Made by a program: the position numbers and the translations under genes. Source: Pteria penguin (taxonomy: Eukaryota > Mollusca > Bivalvia > Pterioida > Pteriidae). Taken from it: a DNA stretch of 64,000 bases. Below the pieces are notes generated by a model, which did not search any database, was not told where the DNA came from, and saw only the letters and a list, made by a program, of their open reading frames with translations. The stretch is taken from the NCBI GenBank assembly GCA_035048485.1, contig CM068585.1, positions 18,780,501 to 18,844,500 of the forward strand, written 5' to 3'. Below are positions 61,168 through 64,000 of the stretch, piece after piece; position 1 is the first letter of the stretch; every line of letters starts with the position of its first letter.

Positions 61168-61258
61168 CGTGTTTTGCTGAATTGATCCTTCTTTTACGTC
61201 ACACCAAGATGACTGCACTTACATGCTCGATTAGTCGCCGGCAGGATTGCAACCAAGG

Positions 61259-61561
61259 ACCTTAGGGACATAAGCCGGCGTGGCCTATTGGTATCGCGCT
61301 CGTCTCCTAATCGGGAGGCCGGGGTTCGAGTCCCGCTCTGGTCATGCCGGTGTCCTGTCTTTCGGATGAAACAGTAAAAACCGAGGCCCCGTGTCGTGGC
61401 ATGCATGGCACGTTAAAGATCCTTCACTGCTTCGGATGGGTCGGTTGCAAAGGTCAATATTTGTATACCCCGCATCAGGCAGACGCCGTCACCATATACG
61501 TGAAATATTCGTGGTGTGACGTTTAACAAAAATTAATCAATCAATCAACCTTACGGACATA
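61259..61561 (+). mobile_element. Full-length tRNA-derived SINE with 14 bp TSD
   Basis: The body is 61273-61547 (275 bp), flanked by ACCTTAGGGACATA and ACCTTACGGACATA (one mismatch). The head contains GTGGCCTATTGGTATCGCGC and a perfect B box GGTTCGAGTCC, with CTCCTAATCGGGAG in anticodon-arm position, most like tRNA-Arg. The core GGCACGTTAAAGATCCTTCA and GCTTCGGATGGG, and the AATCAATCAATC tail, match the copy at 21107. The head is better preserved than in that copy, so it may be younger or still transcribable. Confidence 0.88.
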
Positions 61562-61566
61562 GGTAA

Positions 61567-62267
61567 ACGCGTTGCCGTTTATAAGGCCATAGGCCGAGCA
61601 CCTTGTCGTTTATACGGCTGTAGGCCAAGCACCTTACCGTTTATACGGTCACAAACCAAGCACCTTGCCGTTTATACGGTTATGTTCCAAGCACCTTGCC
61701 GTTTATACGGTCATAGGCCAAGCACCTTGCCGTTTATATGGTCATAGGCCGAGCACCTTGCCGTTTATATGGTCATAGGCCGAGCACCTTGCCGTTTATA
61801 TGGTCATAGGCCGAGCACCTTGCCGTTTATACGGTCATAGGCCAAGCACCTTGCCGTTTATATGGTCATAGGCCGAGCACCTTGCCGTTTATATGGTCAT
61901 AGGCCGAGCACCTTGCCGTTTATATGGTCATAGGCCGAGCACCTTGCCGTTTATACGGTCATAGGCCAAGCACCTTGCCGTTTATACGGTCATAGGCCAT
62001 GTACCTTGCTGTTTATACGGCCATAGGCTAAACACGTTGCCGTTTACACAGTCGTAGGCCAGGCACCTTGCCGTTTATACGGCCATGGGCCAAGCACCTT
62101 GCCGTTTATACGGTCATTGGCCAAGCACCTTGCCGTTTATACGGTCATGGGCCAAGCACCTTGCCGTTTATACGGTCATAGGCCAAGCACCTTGCCGTTT
62201 ATACGGCCATAGGCCGAGCACCTTGCCGTTCATACGGTCATAGGCCAAGTACCTTGCCGTTTATACG
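61567..62267 (+). repeat. 31 bp minisatellite, about 22.6 copies
   Basis: Unit CACCTTGCCGTTTATACGGT then CATAGGCCAAG. Two main variants exist: TACGGTCATAGGCCAAG and TATGGTCATAGGCCGAG. Between about 61.69 and 61.98 kb they follow the order one of the first, three of the second, twice in a row and then the first again. That gives a 124 bp higher-order unit. Confidence 0.95.
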
Positions 62268-63268
62268 TTGTTTACTCACAAGTAAAATATCGAATATGTA
62301 GTCAGAGAGGTATGTAGGGTCGACGGATAATAGGATTTTATGAAGGAAGTCTATGTCGTCTCGTTGTCCCAGAATTAATGAACCGCTCCGCTATGCATGT
62401 CGTATATGTTTCCTCGTAAGAGGAAACATATTACATAAGTAAGTATTGTTTTTCTCTCGTAAGAAAAGGCACGAATCTCGGAATCCACTGTAGCGATGCT
62501 TGTCTAGTATTATTGTCACTAAATGAAATGTTATTTTACATGTTTGAAATGAGAGTTGCGTATTATAATTTTGTAATCACTAAAATCATTAATTATTCCT
62601 GTAAATTGTATACAGACACCGCTTGGTCATTTTAGAGTTTGTGAAATAAGCTGTTACATTTATCACTCTAATAATTAAGTCTTTTAAAGGAAAACAGTCA
62701 GTCATTCCGGGTACAAGATGTTCATAAATAAAAACACAATACATCGCTCAAATGCCAATGACCACTGTAGACAACTTAATTACTTTGTAAAAATATATTT
62801 GAATGTTCTATCTACTTGGCTTAGTAGTGGTACTTTCCTGACAAACTAATATGGAAGAAAATTGTACACAACTGTATATCCCGACACATATCGGAAGGAA
62901 ACTCGAATTACAAATGACCCCAGTTTCTCACGTATTTCACCTCGGTGTTTCGATTCCACGATCCCTTGGTATTAGACTGGAGTCACCTACTCTTGCTTGC
63001 TATCACTGCGCGAAGACCTAGACAGGAATTGCCAGTCTACCTTGGTATTTTGGTACCTAGCAAAAACTATGCAAAACACTTCAGTATGCAAATTCATATC
63101 AAAACTTTGCACAATGGTCCCACATTACCACATAGAAATGTACACGCTTTGCGCTATCGCTTACCCAGAGACAGATATACACACATGTGTATATATGTCT
63201 GTGGGCTTACCAAAATGGTTTTGAACATGTAGTTTGCACTTGTGCTTTCACCACAAGCATCGATGGTA
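62268..63268. other. No supported gene; one short perfect hairpin
   Basis: TATGTTTCCTC GTAA GAGGAAACATA at about 62409-62434 is a perfect 11 bp hairpin. An imperfect palindrome around ACACATGTGTATATATGTCT lies near 63170-63210 and resembles one at 20-42. A 95-codon frame at 62945-63232 has no recognisable domain. Confidence 0.4.
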
Positions 63269-63423
63269 CAAAATGGTACAGGTATTCGTAAACAAATCAT
63301 GTAATAACTTTGAAACGGCCCCTTCGGTTTAGCCTATACTATGTATTTTATAGTATAGGCTAAACCGAAGGGGCCGTTTCAAAGTTATTACATGATTTGT
63401 TTACGAATACCTGTGCAAAATGG
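63269..63423. mobile_element. 65 bp-arm perfect hairpin flanked by 8 bp direct repeats
   Basis: Arms 63278-63342 and 63350-63414 are perfect complements around a 7 nt loop (63343-63349). CAAAATGG lies at 63269-63276 and 63416-63423, leaving an insert of 139 bp. It has the same layout as 2972-3082 but unrelated sequence. Either a foldback insertion or an inverted duplication formed during replication. Confidence 0.75.
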
Positions 63424-63552
63424 ATCAAAAATATAATCGAATTGTTTGAACCTGGGTTGTGCGCTGAGTTGTTTAATCTCTCAGACGAAGATCTATATAT
63501 TTTACACCCTTTGGACGTAAAACTCAGTTTGAGAAAGGAGCAGAGCACGAAG
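63364..63552 (+). other. Possible coding exon fragment
   Basis: From 63364 a frame runs open to a stop at 63574-63576. A GT donor-like site follows AAG at 63552 (AAG|GTACTT). After the hairpin arm the frame reads KWIKNIIELFEPGLCAELF, then NLSDEDLYILHPLDVKLSL. That is balanced, amphipathic wording more like real protein than the surrounding frames. I recognise no family. The first third is one arm of the hairpin, so any exon here has been disrupted or starts later. Confidence 0.25.
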
Positions 63553-63710
63553 GTACTTTTGCCTTCTCAATTATAAATTTGTGAAGGAATATTGTATCCA
63601 TTACAATAAGTATATATAGCATAATATAGGCTTAGTTGTGCATCGTGTAAATAATACATATAATATAAACACATAAAAACTGGTATCATATTACTTGATT
63701 TCCATGTGTT

Positions 63711-63727
63711 TACACACACACACACAC

Positions 63728-63804
<77 letters not shown>
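63711..63804. repeat. (CA)n microsatellite
   Basis: CA dinucleotides with one CT interruption near 63729. A (GTAA)n-like run (AAGTAAGTAAGTAAGTAAAT) follows near 63878-63906. It resembles retroelement tails, but no element is recognisable beside it. Confidence 0.95.
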
Positions 63805-63805
<1 letters not shown>

Positions 63806-64000
63806 TTTTATATGTTTAAATCAGTTTTTGATATCGGAATATTTGATTCTGGAGTAGTAGTAAATATAATTCTAACAAGTAAGTAATAAGTAAGTAAGTA
63901 AGTAAATGGTTTATTATAGTGATATGTGTAGAAGTATAATATTAACAAACGACAAAGTTGATGAGAATAATATTGAATACGCCCGGTCCATCAGACCTAT

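Noticed and set aside
62945..63232. 95-codon frame as a gene
   Set aside because: No domain, no splice context, overlaps an imperfect palindrome; treated as chance.

Overview
The window looks like nuclear DNA of a marine mollusc, most likely a bivalve; the species cannot be named from sequence alone. It is AT-rich, its genes have GT-AG introns, and it is crowded with repeats. Three signs point to bivalves: tRNA-derived SINEs with a conserved core and a (TCAA)n tail, repeat bodies built from GACCTTGACC-type units, and elements opening with a GCTCACCTGAG-like hairpin. There is no prokaryotic gene organisation and no CRISPR, rRNA or free-standing tRNA gene.

Layout. 1-14.2 kb is transposon-derived: a 3.4 kb hAT-type insertion with an 8 bp target duplication, itself split by a second element carrying a SAP-like reading frame; a decayed non-LTR retrotransposon; several MITEs; and the 3' end of a Ty3/gypsy element (integrase tail plus LTR). 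14.9-16.1 kb holds an intact gene for a 12-finger C2H2 zinc-finger protein. 16.3-26.6 kb is nested repeats, including two SINE copies and a large CA/TA microsatellite. 26.8-43.3 kb is a nine-exon gene on the + strand encoding a 505-residue SLC36/PAT-type proton-coupled amino-acid transporter, with introns full of tandem arrays and bivalve repeats. 43.3-49.3 kb is intergenic with pogo-like and other MITEs. 49.4-56.2 kb is a tandem-repeat domain, dominated by about 93 copies of a 66 bp monomer arranged in 3-mer (198 bp) and 26-mer (1716 bp) higher-order repeats. 56.2-64 kb holds a LINE 3' end, a palindromic element made almost only of AGATAG motifs, a third SINE, a 31 bp minisatellite and a long perfect hairpin.

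Only two protein genes look functional, the zinc-finger gene and the transporter, and nothing links them functionally. The most unusual material is structural: the satellite with two scales of higher-order organisation, two near-perfect hairpin insertions flanked by direct repeats, and a set of otherwise unrelated repeats that all end in a stem-loop followed by TCTTGTT. I found no clear undescribed biological system. The shared termini and the hairpin insertions are the best leads.
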